NCBI RefSeq assembly: GCF_001314325.1
Contig: NZ_CP009429.1
Span: 2,604,501-2,668,500, forward strand
Reading direction: 5' to 3'
DNA from: Sphingopyxis macrogoltabida
Lineage (GTDB): Bacteria > Pseudomonadota > Alphaproteobacteria > Sphingomonadales > Sphingomonadaceae
Length of the DNA: 64,000 nucleotides
Position numbers and translations under genes: made by a program. The notes beneath the pieces were generated by a model that saw nothing but the letters and a program-made list of their open reading frames with translations, did no database searches and was not told the origin of the DNA. Within the stretch, counting starts at the first letter, position 1. Each line of letters starts with the position of its first letter. This document shows positions 35,531-43,960 of this stretch, in pieces.

Positions 35531-36583
35531 TTGTTCGACCACCCCATATTGCCGACGACGATCGTCGGAAGCTACCCCCAGCCCGACTGGCTGATCGACC
35601 GCGAACGGCTGAAGGCCAGCCTGCCCCCGCGCGTCCGCGCCGAGACGCTGTGGCGTATCCCCGAACCATGGCTTGCCGACGCGCAGGAAGCCGCCACTCT
35701 GATGGCGATCCGCGATCAGGAGGAGCTGGGCATCGACATCGTCGGCGACGGCGAGATGCGCCGCGAAAGCTATTCGAACCGCCTCGCGACGGCGCTGTCG
35801 GGGATCGATAGCGAAAAGCATGGCACCGCGGTCGACCGCACCGGCAATGCCAACCCGGTGCCGCTCGTCTCGGGCCCGATCCGCCGCGTCGCGCCGATCG
35901 AGGCGCAGGATGCCGCGTTCCTCCGCCGCCATTCGACCAAACCGGTCAAGCTCACCCTGCCCGGCCCGTTCACGATGACGCAGCAGGCGGAAAATGGTTA
36001 TTATCCCGACGCGCGGGCGCTCGCGATGGACTATGCCGACGCGGTCAATGCCGAGGTGAAGGATCTCTTCGCGGCGGGGGTCGACGTCGTCCAGCTCGAC
36101 GAACCCTATCTGCAGGCGCGCGCTGCCGAGGCGAACAGCTATGCCATCGAAGCGATCAACCGCGCGCTCGACGGCGTCGGCGGCACGACCGCGCTCCACA
36201 TCTGTTTCGGCTATGCGATGGTCCATCATGGCGCGGGGGCGACGGGGCCTAAGCCCAAGGCCTATGATTTCCTCGCCGAACTCGAAGCCTCGGCGATCGA
36301 CGTCATCTCCATCGAGGCGGCGCAGCCCGGGCTCGACCCGGCGATCCTCGCCGAACTGCCCACCAAGACGATCATGTACGGCGTACTAGACCTGTCGATT
36401 CCGGATGTGGAAACTCCCGAGGTCGTCGCCGGCCGCATCCGCGAGGCGTTGCGTTATGTCGACGCCGAGCGGCTGTGGATCGCCCCCGATTGCGGGATGA
36501 AATATCACAGCCGCGAGCATTCGCAGGCCAAGCTCAAGGCGATGGTCGACGGGGCCGCGCTGGTTCGGGCGGAGATCAAATGA
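35531..36583 (+). CDS. MetE C-terminal-domain-like zinc methyltransferase family protein
   Basis: A 350-residue homologue of only the C-terminal barrel of cobalamin-independent methionine synthase (MetE is about 750 residues). TTIVGSYPQP opens the barrel. LHICFGY supplies a His-x-Cys pair and IAPDCGMKY the third ligand, matching the zinc site of the family. The start is TTG at 35531, 6 bases after GAGAGGA; TTG 35525 is possible. Stand-alone proteins of this type move methyl or alkyl groups from poorly known donors, and some are hydrolases or lyases. Control with an acyl-CoA synthetase and place in a catabolic island argue against a purely methionine-synthesis role. Confidence 0.82.
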   Translation: MFDHPILPTTIVGSYPQPDWLIDRERLKASLPPRVRAETLWRIPEPWLADAQEAATLMAIRDQEELGIDIVGDGEMRRESYSNRLATALSGIDSEKHGTAVDRTGNANPVPLVSGPIRRVAPIEAQDAAFLRRHSTKPVKLTLPGPFTMTQQAENGYYPDARALAMDYADAVNAEVKDLFAAGVDVVQLDEPYLQARAAEANSYAIEAINRALDGVGGTTALHICFGYAMVHHGAGATGPKPKAYDFLAELEASAIDVISIEAAQPGLDPAILAELPTKTIMYGVLDLSIPDVETPEVVAGRIREALRYVDAERLWIAPDCGMKYHSREHSQAKLKAMVDGAALVRAEIK

Positions 36584-36590
36584 CCTTGCT

Positions 36591-36687
36591 CGTCATTGCG
36601 AGGAGCCTAGCGACGAAGCGATCTCCAGCTACCGGCCTTGAACCGAGGTCGATGGCTGGAGATTGCTTCGCTACGCTCGCAATGACG
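36591..36687. repeat. 97-base palindromic intergenic repeat, copy 1
   Basis: Outer arms CGTCATTGCGAG (36591-36602) and CTCGCAATGACG (36676-36687). Inner arms 36615-36629 and 36655-36670 (CGAAGCGATCTCCAGC against GCTGGAGATTGCTTCG, one G-T mismatch). A second copy lies at 48262-48356. It sits between the convergent MetE-like and hydrolase genes and may fold as a bidirectional terminator. Confidence 0.88.
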
Positions 36688-36691
36688 ATGC

Positions 36692-37384
36692 TTAGCCGTC
36701 GATAAAATCCCTCAGCAACGGCACCACCAGCTCCGGTGCCTCGACCGTCGGCAGATGCCCCGCGCCCGCAATCACTTCGAGCCGCGCCCCCGGAACCGCA
36801 TCCACAATCTCGTCATGGTGCGCCCGGCTGGTGATGCCGTCCTTCTCGCCCCAGATCAGCAGCGTCGGCACCGCGATCTCGCCGAGCCGCGGGCGGCTGT
36901 CGATGCGCGCCATGATCGCGCGCTGCTGCGCGAGGAAGGTGTCGGCGCCCGTATCGGCCGCCATCGCCCGCGCGATGGCGAGCAACCGTTCGTCATTCCG
37001 CTTCTCTTCGGGAAAGAGGATCGGGATGCGCTCCTCGACGACCCGGTCGAAATTGCCGCTCTCGACAAGGTCGATATAGCCTTGCCGCCGCGCCGTCTGC
37101 GCCGGACCGTCAGCCGAGGCGAGCGTCGAGATCAGCGCGAGCTTCGCGACGCGTCCGGGCGCGCGGCGCATCACCTCGAACGCGACGAAACCGCCCATCG
37201 CGTGCGCAACCAGCGCGAATTTGGGCGGCGCATTGTCGAGCAGCCGCTGCGCGAAGCCCTCGATCGTATCGTCGCTGCGATTGTCGGCGACAATCACCTC
37301 GCGGTCCGCCCAGGCATCGAGGAGCGGCTGCCACACGGCATCGGTCAAAAGCTGACCGGTAATCAGAACGATGGGAAGCGACAT
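36692..37384 (-). CDS. Alpha/beta-hydrolase-fold protein without the nucleophilic serine
   Basis: A 230-residue alpha/beta-hydrolase. The elbow reads VAHAMGG: Ala62 occupies the nucleophile position (codon GCG, genomic 37199-37201) where relatives have Ser. The acid (WGEKDGI) and histidine (GAGHLPTVE) remain. A normal ester hydrolysis mechanism is therefore unlikely. It could be a cofactor-free lyase/dioxygenase-like member, a binding protein, or inactive. Start ATG 37384 overlaps the upstream dehydrogenase stop by one base, so it is the last gene of the six-gene operon beginning at 43372. Confidence 0.85.
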   Translation of the reverse strand: MSLPIVLITGQLLTDAVWQPLLDAWADREVIVADNRSDDTIEGFAQRLLDNAPPKFALVAHAMGGFVAFEVMRRAPGRVAKLALISTLASADGPAQTARRQGYIDLVESGNFDRVVEERIPILFPEEKRNDERLLAIARAMAADTGADTFLAQQRAIMARIDSRPRLGEIAVPTLLIWGEKDGITSRAHHDEIVDAVPGARLEVIAGAGHLPTVEAPELVVPLLRDFIDG

Positions 37385-38304
37385 TAGACCACCTGATGAA
37401 GAAGCGGCTCGCCCGCCGCGAGGCGACGGCAATTCTCGTGCGCCACGGTGAGGCTGCGCACCAGCGTTTCGGGCGTGAGCCAGGCGATATGCGGCGCGAG
37501 CACCGCGTTGGGCAGCCCGAGCAGCGGATTGCCGCGCGGCAACGGCTCTTCGGCGAAGACATCGAGCCCGGCGCCGCGCAAATGCCCCGACGTCAGCGCT
37601 TCGACCAGCCGTGCCTGATCGACCAGCTCGCCGCGCGCGGTGTTCACCAGCACCGCACCCTTTTTCATCGCAAACGGATCGATGCTCGCCCGCGTCCCGT
37701 CGGTCAGCGGCATATGAAGCGACACGATATCGCTTTCGGCCAGCAGCTGGTCGAGCGGCATAAATTCATAAGGCACGTCGCGCGGGCTGCGCGCGGTATA
37801 GACGACCTTCGCGCCCAGCGCCGCGAGCACCGGCGCGAGGAGCTGCGCCGAATTGCCGAAACCGACCAGCCCCACCGTGCGCCCGCCGATCTCGCCGACG
37901 CTGTCGAGTTCAGACGGGTCGGCACTCCAGCCTTCACCGGCACGCGTCCGCGCATCGAAGAAGCAGGTGCGGCGCAGCACCGCCATCATCAACGACAGCG
38001 CCATTTCGGCGACCGCCTGGCTGTTCGTGCCGGGCATGTTGCAGACCGCGACTTTATGGTCGCGCGCGGCATCGAGCGCGATCGTGTTCACGCCAACGCC
38101 GAGCTTCTGGATCAGTTTGAGGTTCGGTGCCGAGGCGATGAACGCCGGCGTCACCGGGGTCAGGACGTGGAGCAGCGCGGTGATTTCGCCCGCCACCTCG
38201 TCGAGCGGCGCTGCCTCGTCGACATGCACGACGACGCCCGCCCCGAAGATCGCATCGACGGCCTCGCGAAAGCCGGGGCTCGGCCGGGCGTGAAGGACGA
38301 TCAT
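37384..38304 (-). CDS. D-2-hydroxyacid dehydrogenase, NAD(P)-dependent
   Basis: A 306-residue enzyme of the D-isomer-specific 2-hydroxyacid dehydrogenase family. It has KLGVGVNTIAL, the Rossmann motif GLVGFGNSAQ (about residues 139-148), catalytic Arg in VNTARGELVD, Glu in FAEEPLP and His in LAPHIAWLTPE. It interconverts a 2-keto acid and a D-2-hydroxy acid. The ATG at 38304 overlaps the enolase stop by 4 bases. It follows kinase and enolase-like genes, so its substrate may be the enol/keto acid released by the enolase-type step. Confidence 0.92.
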   Translation of the reverse strand: MIVLHARPSPGFREAVDAIFGAGVVVHVDEAAPLDEVAGEITALLHVLTPVTPAFIASAPNLKLIQKLGVGVNTIALDAARDHKVAVCNMPGTNSQAVAEMALSLMMAVLRRTCFFDARTRAGEGWSADPSELDSVGEIGGRTVGLVGFGNSAQLLAPVLAALGAKVVYTARSPRDVPYEFMPLDQLLAESDIVSLHMPLTDGTRASIDPFAMKKGAVLVNTARGELVDQARLVEALTSGHLRGAGLDVFAEEPLPRGNPLLGLPNAVLAPHIAWLTPETLVRSLTVAHENCRRLAAGEPLLHQVV

Positions 38305-39599
38305 GCTGCCACTCGCCCGATCGATCCAGCAAAGGCCGAGAAGCCCGCGAACACTGCATCGCCGCCCATCGCTTCCTCGATCCGCAGCATCTCGTTCCAC
38401 TTCGCCATGCGTTCGGAGCGCGTGAAGCTGCCGACCTTCAATTGCCCGGCATTCCAGCCGGTCGCGAGATGCGCGATCGTGACATCCTCGCTCTCGCCCG
38501 AGCGCGCCGAAACGATCGCCCCCCAACCGCGCGCCACCGCGGCGTCGAGCGCCGCCTTCGCCTCGGTCACCGTGCCGACCTGGTTGACCTTGATCAGCGC
38601 CGCGTTGCACACCGCCGCCTCGACCGCCCGTTCGACACGCGCCGCGCTGGTGACGAGGACGTCGTCGCCGATGATCTGGACGCGCTCGCCGATCGCCGCG
38701 GTGACGGCGGCCATCGCCGTCCAGTCGTCCTGCCCCGCGGGGTCCTCGATCGACAGGATCGGATAGCGACCCGCCCATTCGACGATCCGTGCCGCCATTT
38801 CCTCGCCCGACAAGCGCCCGTCGTCGAGCGCGAGATTATAACCATCGGCATCGCCCAACTCGTTCGCCGCGATGTCAAGCGAGATGAACACCTCCTCGCC
38901 CGCGCGGTGCCCGCTCGCCTCGATCGCCTTGGTCAGCGTGTCCAGCGCATCCTCGTTCGATGCGAAATTGGGCCACCAGCCGCCCTCGTCGGCGACGCCC
39001 GACAAGGGCCCCTTGGCTTCCATCAGCTTGCCCGCGGCGCGATAAACATCGTCGGTGATTTCGAGCGCGCGGCGGAAGCTTCCGGCCTTCGGGCACATGA
39101 TCATGAAATCCTGTACGTCGGTGCGCCGCCCGGCGTGAGCGCCGCCGCCGAAAATCTGGATTTCGGGAAGCGGTACGCGCACCTTGCGCCCCTCGGCCAG
39201 ATAGCGCCACAACGGCTCGCGCGCGTCCGCCGCGGCAGCGTGCAGCACCGCCATCGACACCGCGACAACGGCATTCGCGCCGAGCCGCGCCTTGTTCGGC
39301 GTGGCGTCGAGATCGCATAGCGTCTTGTCGACCGCGGCCTGGTCGCGCGCGTCCATGCCCGCGAGCGCACCCGCGATCTCGGCGCCGATCCCTGCAACCG
39401 CACCATTCACCCCGAAGCCGCCAAATGCCGCACCGCCATCGCGCAGGTCGATCGCTTCATGCGCCCCTCGCGAAGCGCCGGCGGGAGCGATCGCGCGGCC
39501 GATGGCGCCCGATTCCAGCACAACCTCGGCCTCGACGGTGGGCCGGCCGCGCGAATCCCAGAGCTGGCGGCCGGTGACGGAGGCGATACGCGAAGTCAT
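38301..39599 (-). CDS. Enolase paralogue with altered active site
   Basis: A 432-residue enolase-family protein. The metal ligands Asp242, Glu285 and Asp312, and Glu205, Lys337, Lys388 and His155, are all retained. The position equivalent to yeast His373 is Ala365 (VSARSGES instead of VSHRSGE), Glu168 is Asp164, and the loop SGASTG is AGASRG. Such changes are not expected in the glycolytic enzyme. It overlaps kinase and dehydrogenase genes by 4 bases on either side, far from any glycolytic gene. It probably performs an enolase-type dehydration or elimination on a different, perhaps phosphorylated, acid. That it is an enolase homologue is certain; the reaction is inferred. Confidence 0.88.
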   Translation of the reverse strand: MTSRIASVTGRQLWDSRGRPTVEAEVVLESGAIGRAIAPAGASRGAHEAIDLRDGGAAFGGFGVNGAVAGIGAEIAGALAGMDARDQAAVDKTLCDLDATPNKARLGANAVVAVSMAVLHAAAADAREPLWRYLAEGRKVRVPLPEIQIFGGGAHAGRRTDVQDFMIMCPKAGSFRRALEITDDVYRAAGKLMEAKGPLSGVADEGGWWPNFASNEDALDTLTKAIEASGHRAGEEVFISLDIAANELGDADGYNLALDDGRLSGEEMAARIVEWAGRYPILSIEDPAGQDDWTAMAAVTAAIGERVQIIGDDVLVTSAARVERAVEAAVCNAALIKVNQVGTVTEAKAALDAAVARGWGAIVSARSGESEDVTIAHLATGWNAGQLKVGSFTRSERMAKWNEMLRIEEAMGGDAVFAGFSAFAGSIGRVAA

Positions 39600-40576
39600 G
39601 CAAGGTTCCTTTTCCAGTTGGCGACCAGTTCGCCGAGCGGCGACGGGCGGGCGATCAGCGCCCGCGCCTGATCGCGCACGATGTTTTTATGTTCGGGGTC
39701 GGTCAGATACGGCGCCGGCGACTTGCCCTCGACCCGGGCGAGAAGCAGCGCCGCGGTCAGTTTGCCCGCGCGTAGCATCAGCCCGTCGGCATCTTCCCAG
39801 TCGATCCCGGCGCGATAGGCGTCGACCAGCGCCGCCGCCGCATCGTTCAGCCGCGCGTCGCCCGACCACACCGCCTTGAGCAACAGGTGCGTGGTGCAAA
39901 AGGCGAGGTCGAAGGCCGGATCGCCATAGACCGCGCATTCGGCGTCGAGAAACACCGGGCCATCGGCGCTGACGAGGATATTCTTCGGGCTGACGTCGCC
40001 ATGGGCCAGCGCGATCTTGCGCCCCGAAAGATCGTCGGCAAGCGCAGTGAGGACGGGCGCGAGTTCGGCGTCATGCCGCGCGACATGGAGCAGGAACGGA
40101 TCGACGCGCAGCGCGCGGAACATCTCGTCGTTCGGGAAGTCGGCGCGATCGCTTTCGTTATGCGCGGTCGCGGCGTGAACCGCCGCGATGCCGGTACCGA
40201 CCTGCGCCGCGAAAGCGACGTCGACACGTCCCGCCATCAGCTCGTCTTTCCACACCGGACAGCCGGGCAGGAAGCGCATCGCAAAGGCATGCCCCGTCGG
40301 CAGTTCGGCGAGAACTTCGGGCGCGAGCCGCGGATCGACCCCGCGCGCACGCCGCAACCAGCGGACCTCGCTCGTCCCGCGTTCGACCGGCGCGAGCCAT
40401 TCGGCGGCGACGCGAAGCTGGGGCAGCGGGCGTTTGACGACGATCGGACCGGTCGGCGTCTCGACCTTCCACACATCGCACGACACGCCGCCGGTCAGCG
40501 GCTGAAGGACGACGTCGCCCTCGCCCGTCAGACCGGCGTCGCGCAATCCGGCAATGATTTCGGCCTCCGCCGTCAC
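39596..40576 (-). CDS. APH/choline-kinase-fold small-molecule phosphotransferase
   Basis: A 326-residue aminoglycoside-phosphotransferase-fold protein. It has the GGVSCDVWKVE nucleotide loop (29-39), VVKRP lysine, catalytic HGDVSPKNIL (192-201) and metal-binding DAE (211-213). The family phosphorylates hydroxyls of small molecules; methylthioribose kinase and homoserine kinase II are relatives. Start is GTG 40576. It sits 1 base after the hydrolase gene and overlaps the enolase paralogue by 4 bases, pointing to sequential phosphorylation and elimination. Antibiotic resistance is not suggested by the context. Confidence 0.87.
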   Translation of the reverse strand: MTAEAEIIAGLRDAGLTGEGDVVLQPLTGGVSCDVWKVETPTGPIVVKRPLPQLRVAAEWLAPVERGTSEVRWLRRARGVDPRLAPEVLAELPTGHAFAMRFLPGCPVWKDELMAGRVDVAFAAQVGTGIAAVHAATAHNESDRADFPNDEMFRALRVDPFLLHVARHDAELAPVLTALADDLSGRKIALAHGDVSPKNILVSADGPVFLDAECAVYGDPAFDLAFCTTHLLLKAVWSGDARLNDAAAALVDAYRAGIDWEDADGLMLRAGKLTAALLLARVEGKSPAPYLTDPEHKNIVRDQARALIARPSPLGELVANWKRNLA

Positions 40577-40577
40577 G

Positions 40578-41711
40578 TCACAGCTTCTCCCGGATCCACG
40601 CGCCGACGAGGTCGGCGGCGTTCTGGCGCTCTTCTATCGAATCCTCGAAATAATGCGCACCGGTGATCAGTTCGAGCTTCTTGTCGGTCGAACCGAGGAA
40701 ATCGAAGATCTTGCGCGCGTCGCTCGGGAAAACGCCGGTATCGGCTGTCCCCTGCACGACCAGCGCGGGCGTATCGTGCTTGGCGAGGTGCGGCTGCCCC
40801 TGACATGGCGAGGTTTCGAGGCTCCACATGTTGAGCCAGGTTTTCAGCGTGTTGGCGCGGCCGATGCTCGGCGTGCGGTTCGCGGTCGCGGGATCGCCGC
40901 GATAGCACCAGTTCGGCTTGCGGTCCGACGGATCGATCGCCGGATCGACGCAGCGGATGTCGCCCCAGCAACGGAACATCGGAAAGATGCGATCGGGAAT
41001 GCCCGCGGCATTGAGGCGCGCCAGTTCGGCCTTCGCCCAGTCGGTGATCCGCTGGTTGCGCGCGCGCTGCCCGGCGCGGTATTTTTCGATGAACGCGTCC
41101 GAATAGGGCGGGCCATTGTCGGGGTTGAACGGATCGAGTTCGGGGTCGGTTGCGACGGGATCATTCTCGTCGATCACCGACGCGTCCATCCAGTCGGTCA
41201 GCACTTCGGGACGCCCCTGGTGGGCGTTGAAGCTGATATAGAGATCGCCCTTGATGAGGCTCGCCAGCGCATCCTGCCCCACCGAGGGCAGCCGGTCGGT
41301 CAAGGTCGGCGCGATCGCCTCGGCCTGATAGGCGCCCATCAGCGAGCCGCCGCCCGAATTGCCGAGGATGACGATCTGCTCGACCCCGGCCTCTTCCTTC
41401 AGCCATTTCATGCCGACGCCGATGTCGAGCACCGCATGTTCGAGCAGGAACTGGTCTTCGAAGCCGCGATAGCGCGTGTTCCAGCCGAGGAACCCGATGC
41501 CCTGCCGCGCAAAATAGGGCGCGATATAATGTTCGGAGAAATCGACATTATAGTGGGTGGCGATGACCGCCACCTTCGGGCGCTTGCCCGCCTCGGTCCA
41601 ATAGATGCCCTGGCACGGATGGCCGCCCGCCTGAATGCGCGGCGCGGTCGGCGACACGCGCCCGATAAATTGCGCGTCCAGTCCTGCGATCCCGTTCGGG
41701 TCCACCATCAT
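40578..41711 (-). CDS. Alpha/beta-hydrolase
   Basis: A 377-residue hydrolase. The nucleophile motif is GNSGGG (about residues 117-122), preceded by WNTRYRGFEDQFL and an ATHYNVDFSEH oxyanion region. The acid Asp in QGTADTGVFP and histidine in GAHYFEDS complete the triad. A large cap of about 150 residues separates elbow and acid. Two consecutive ATG codons (41711, 41708) are possible starts. It is the second gene of the six-gene operon. A carboxylesterase or thioesterase role on a CoA-linked or esterified substrate is plausible. Confidence 0.85.
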   Translation of the reverse strand: MMVDPNGIAGLDAQFIGRVSPTAPRIQAGGHPCQGIYWTEAGKRPKVAVIATHYNVDFSEHYIAPYFARQGIGFLGWNTRYRGFEDQFLLEHAVLDIGVGMKWLKEEAGVEQIVILGNSGGGSLMGAYQAEAIAPTLTDRLPSVGQDALASLIKGDLYISFNAHQGRPEVLTDWMDASVIDENDPVATDPELDPFNPDNGPPYSDAFIEKYRAGQRARNQRITDWAKAELARLNAAGIPDRIFPMFRCWGDIRCVDPAIDPSDRKPNWCYRGDPATANRTPSIGRANTLKTWLNMWSLETSPCQGQPHLAKHDTPALVVQGTADTGVFPSDARKIFDFLGSTDKKLELITGAHYFEDSIEERQNAADLVGAWIREKL

Positions 41712-41737
41712 CGTCTCTCCTGATTATCTGCTTGGGT

Positions 41738-43372
41738 TCAGCGGGTCACTTCGAAGGGCAGCTTATATCCCTCCAGCCCGGCACGGATCGCCTTCTTGTC
41801 GATCTTGCCCGTCGGCCCGAGCGGGATTTCGTCGACGAACAGCACGTCGTCGGGCATCCACCAGCGGGCGATCTTGCCGTCAAGATACGCCTTCAAATCG
41901 TCGGCGGATGCCGTGCCGCCGTCCTTGAGCTGGCAAAGCAGGATCGGCCGCTCGTCCCACTTCGGATGCGCGACGCCGACGACCGCGGCGTTGGCGACCG
42001 CGTCATGCCCCATCGCGATATTCTCGATCTCGATCGAGCTGATCCACTCGCCGCCCGACTTCACGACATCCTTCGCGCGGTCGGTGATCTGCATATAGCC
42101 TTCGCCGTCGATCGTGCTGACGTCGCCGGTGTCGAAAAACCCTTCGGCATCGAGCACGTCGCCGCCCTCGCCGCCGAAATAGCCGCGCGCGATCGTCGGC
42201 CCCTTGATCATCAGCCGTCCCGGCGTCTTGCCGTCGTGCGGCAGCCGATTTCCTGCATCGTCGACCAGCTTCATCTCGAGCCCGCAGAGCAGCCGCCCCT
42301 GCTTCAGCTTGTACGCCATCTGCGCGTCATCGCCCTTCGCCGCGACCGACGCATTGGGCACCGATACTGTGCCGAGCGGCGAGGTTTCGGTCATGCCCCA
42401 GCCCTGGATGACGTCGACGCCATAATCGTCGCGAAAGGTGCGGATGATCGATTCCGGACACGCCGAGCCGCCGATCGTCACCCGCTCCAGCGTCGTGAAG
42501 CGCTTGCCGTTTTCCTGCATATAGGTGAGCAGCATCTGCCACACGGTCGGCACGGCGGCCGAATAGGTCACCCCCTCTTCCTCGATCAGGTTATAGATCG
42601 ACTCGCCGTCCATCCGCTGGCCGGGCAACACGAGTTTCGCGCCGACCGCGGGCGCCGAGTAGACGACGCCCCACGCATTGGCATGGTACATCGGCACGAC
42701 CAGCAGCACCGTATCGCGCGCAGACAGCGCCAGCGCGTCGCGCTGCAACGTCATCAGCGCGTGGATATAGTTCGACCGGTGCGAATAGAGCACGCCCTTG
42801 GGGTTGCCCGTGGTCCCGCTGGTGTAACAAAGCCCGCAGGCGGCATTTTCGTCGAAGCCGCCCCAGTCATATTCCGCCGGCTGCCCCGCGATCCAGTCGT
42901 CGAAGGCGATCGCCTCGAAATCGGTTTCCGGCAGCGACGCCGCGTCGCAAAAGAAGATCACCTTTTCGATCGACGGCACCTGCGGCAGCAGTTCCGCGAC
43001 CAGATCGGCAACCGCCGGATCGGCGATCAGCAGCCGGTCGCCGGCATGGTCCGCGATATAGGCGATCTGTTCGGGAAACAGCCTGGGATTGAGCGTGTGG
43101 AGCACCGCGCCCATCCCCGCCGCGCCATACCATGCCGCAAGATGGCGCGCGCCGTTCCAGCCCATCGTCGCGACACGGTCGCCCGGCTTGATCCCCTCGC
43201 CGGCGAGCGCATTCGACACGCGCTTCGCATCGGCGTGGATGTCGGCATAGGTCGAACGGGTGACGCGCCCTTCGGCATCGCGCGAGACGATCTCGCGGTC
43301 GCCGTGCCAGTTCGCCGCATGATCGATGATCCGGTCGACCGTCAGCGGCACATTCTGCATCAATCCGTCCAT
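41738..43372 (-). CDS. AMP-dependent acyl-CoA synthetase, long/medium-chain type
   Basis: A 544-residue ligase of the AlkK/FadD-like branch. It has YTSGTTGNPKGVLYSHRS (about residues 187-204), the QGWGMTETSPLG segment, FFDTGDVSTID, KSGGEWISSIEIE hinge and C-terminal PTGKIDKKAIR with the catalytic lysine. It is the first gene of the operon running to 36692. An island palindrome lies 37 bases before its ATG. It should load a free acid onto CoA; the other genes of the operon presumably act before or after it. Confidence 0.93.
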   Translation of the reverse strand: MDGLMQNVPLTVDRIIDHAANWHGDREIVSRDAEGRVTRSTYADIHADAKRVSNALAGEGIKPGDRVATMGWNGARHLAAWYGAAGMGAVLHTLNPRLFPEQIAYIADHAGDRLLIADPAVADLVAELLPQVPSIEKVIFFCDAASLPETDFEAIAFDDWIAGQPAEYDWGGFDENAACGLCYTSGTTGNPKGVLYSHRSNYIHALMTLQRDALALSARDTVLLVVPMYHANAWGVVYSAPAVGAKLVLPGQRMDGESIYNLIEEEGVTYSAAVPTVWQMLLTYMQENGKRFTTLERVTIGGSACPESIIRTFRDDYGVDVIQGWGMTETSPLGTVSVPNASVAAKGDDAQMAYKLKQGRLLCGLEMKLVDDAGNRLPHDGKTPGRLMIKGPTIARGYFGGEGGDVLDAEGFFDTGDVSTIDGEGYMQITDRAKDVVKSGGEWISSIEIENIAMGHDAVANAAVVGVAHPKWDERPILLCQLKDGGTASADDLKAYLDGKIARWWMPDDVLFVDEIPLGPTGKIDKKAIRAGLEGYKLPFEVTR

Positions 43373-43408
43373 GTCGGCACGACTCTCCCTCGTTCATTCG
43401 TTAAAAGC

Positions 43409-43424
43409 ATAGTATGCTAAGTAT
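43409..43424. promoter_or_regulatory. Island palindrome, site 5 (six-gene operon / marR)
   Basis: ATAGTATGCTAAGTAT matches the core at 10 of 12 positions. It lies in the 153-base divergent region between the acyl-CoA synthetase that heads the operon and the MarR regulator gene, so it may be the autoregulatory site. Confidence 0.7.
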
Positions 43425-43525
43425 TTTGCTTTTGCAATGCCGCTCCGCCTTGCCTCGCCTCCGCCCTTCTTCTAGCGTAAAACTGTTGGCGCTCGGCCGG
43501 CAAACGGGGGAAATCGCGGCTCTTC

Positions 43526-43960
43526 ATGCGCACCAATCAGCTTATTATCGCTCTTTTCCAGCGTTTCTGCTGGCTCGACGAGGGCCTGCAGGCGCGGCTG
43601 CACGATCGCGGCTGGCCCGATGTCAGCCGCCCGCAATCGATGGTGATGACCAACATCGTCAGCGGCATCGTGCGCCCGTCGGACATTGCGCGCAACCTCG
43701 GCGTGTCGCGGCAGGCGATCCACAGCACGATCGGCCAGATGGTCAAGCTCGGCATCGTCGAACTCGCGCCCGATCCCGGCGACCGGCGACATATGATCGT
43801 GTCGCTGACCGAAACCGGCGCCCGGATGCGGCATGATGCGCAGCGCGCGATGGACGCGCTGTCCGACCAGTTGGCCGAAAGGCTGGGCCACGAACGCTTC
43901 GACGCGCTGCTCGCGACGCTCGAAGCCGACTGGGGCGACAATATCGAGCGGACGCGCTAG
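43526..43960 (+). CDS. MarR-family transcriptional regulator
   Basis: A 144-residue winged-helix protein. The recognition unit is RPSDIARNLGVSRQAIHSTIGQMVKLGIVEL, and the wing DPGDRRHMIVSLTETG holds the DxRxx MarR signature. N- and C-terminal helices would form the dimer interface. It is divergent from the six-gene operon with palindrome site 5 between, and convergent with the FMN reductase (4-base overlap), whose promoter carries site 6. It is the best candidate in the window for the protein that reads the palindrome. The effector could be a CoA thioester or free acid. Confidence 0.9.
   Translation: MRTNQLIIALFQRFCWLDEGLQARLHDRGWPDVSRPQSMVMTNIVSGIVRPSDIARNLGVSRQAIHSTIGQMVKLGIVELAPDPGDRRHMIVSLTETGARMRHDAQRAMDALSDQLAERLGHERFDALLATLEADWGDNIERTR

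Noticed and set aside
38301..39599. Housekeeping glycolytic enolase
   Set aside because: The His373 equivalent is Ala and the gene is embedded in a catabolic operon; another enolase elsewhere in the genome is expected, though not visible here.
39596..40576. Aminoglycoside resistance gene
   Set aside because: The fold is shared with many metabolic kinases, and its coupling to an enolase paralogue and a dehydrogenase indicates metabolism.
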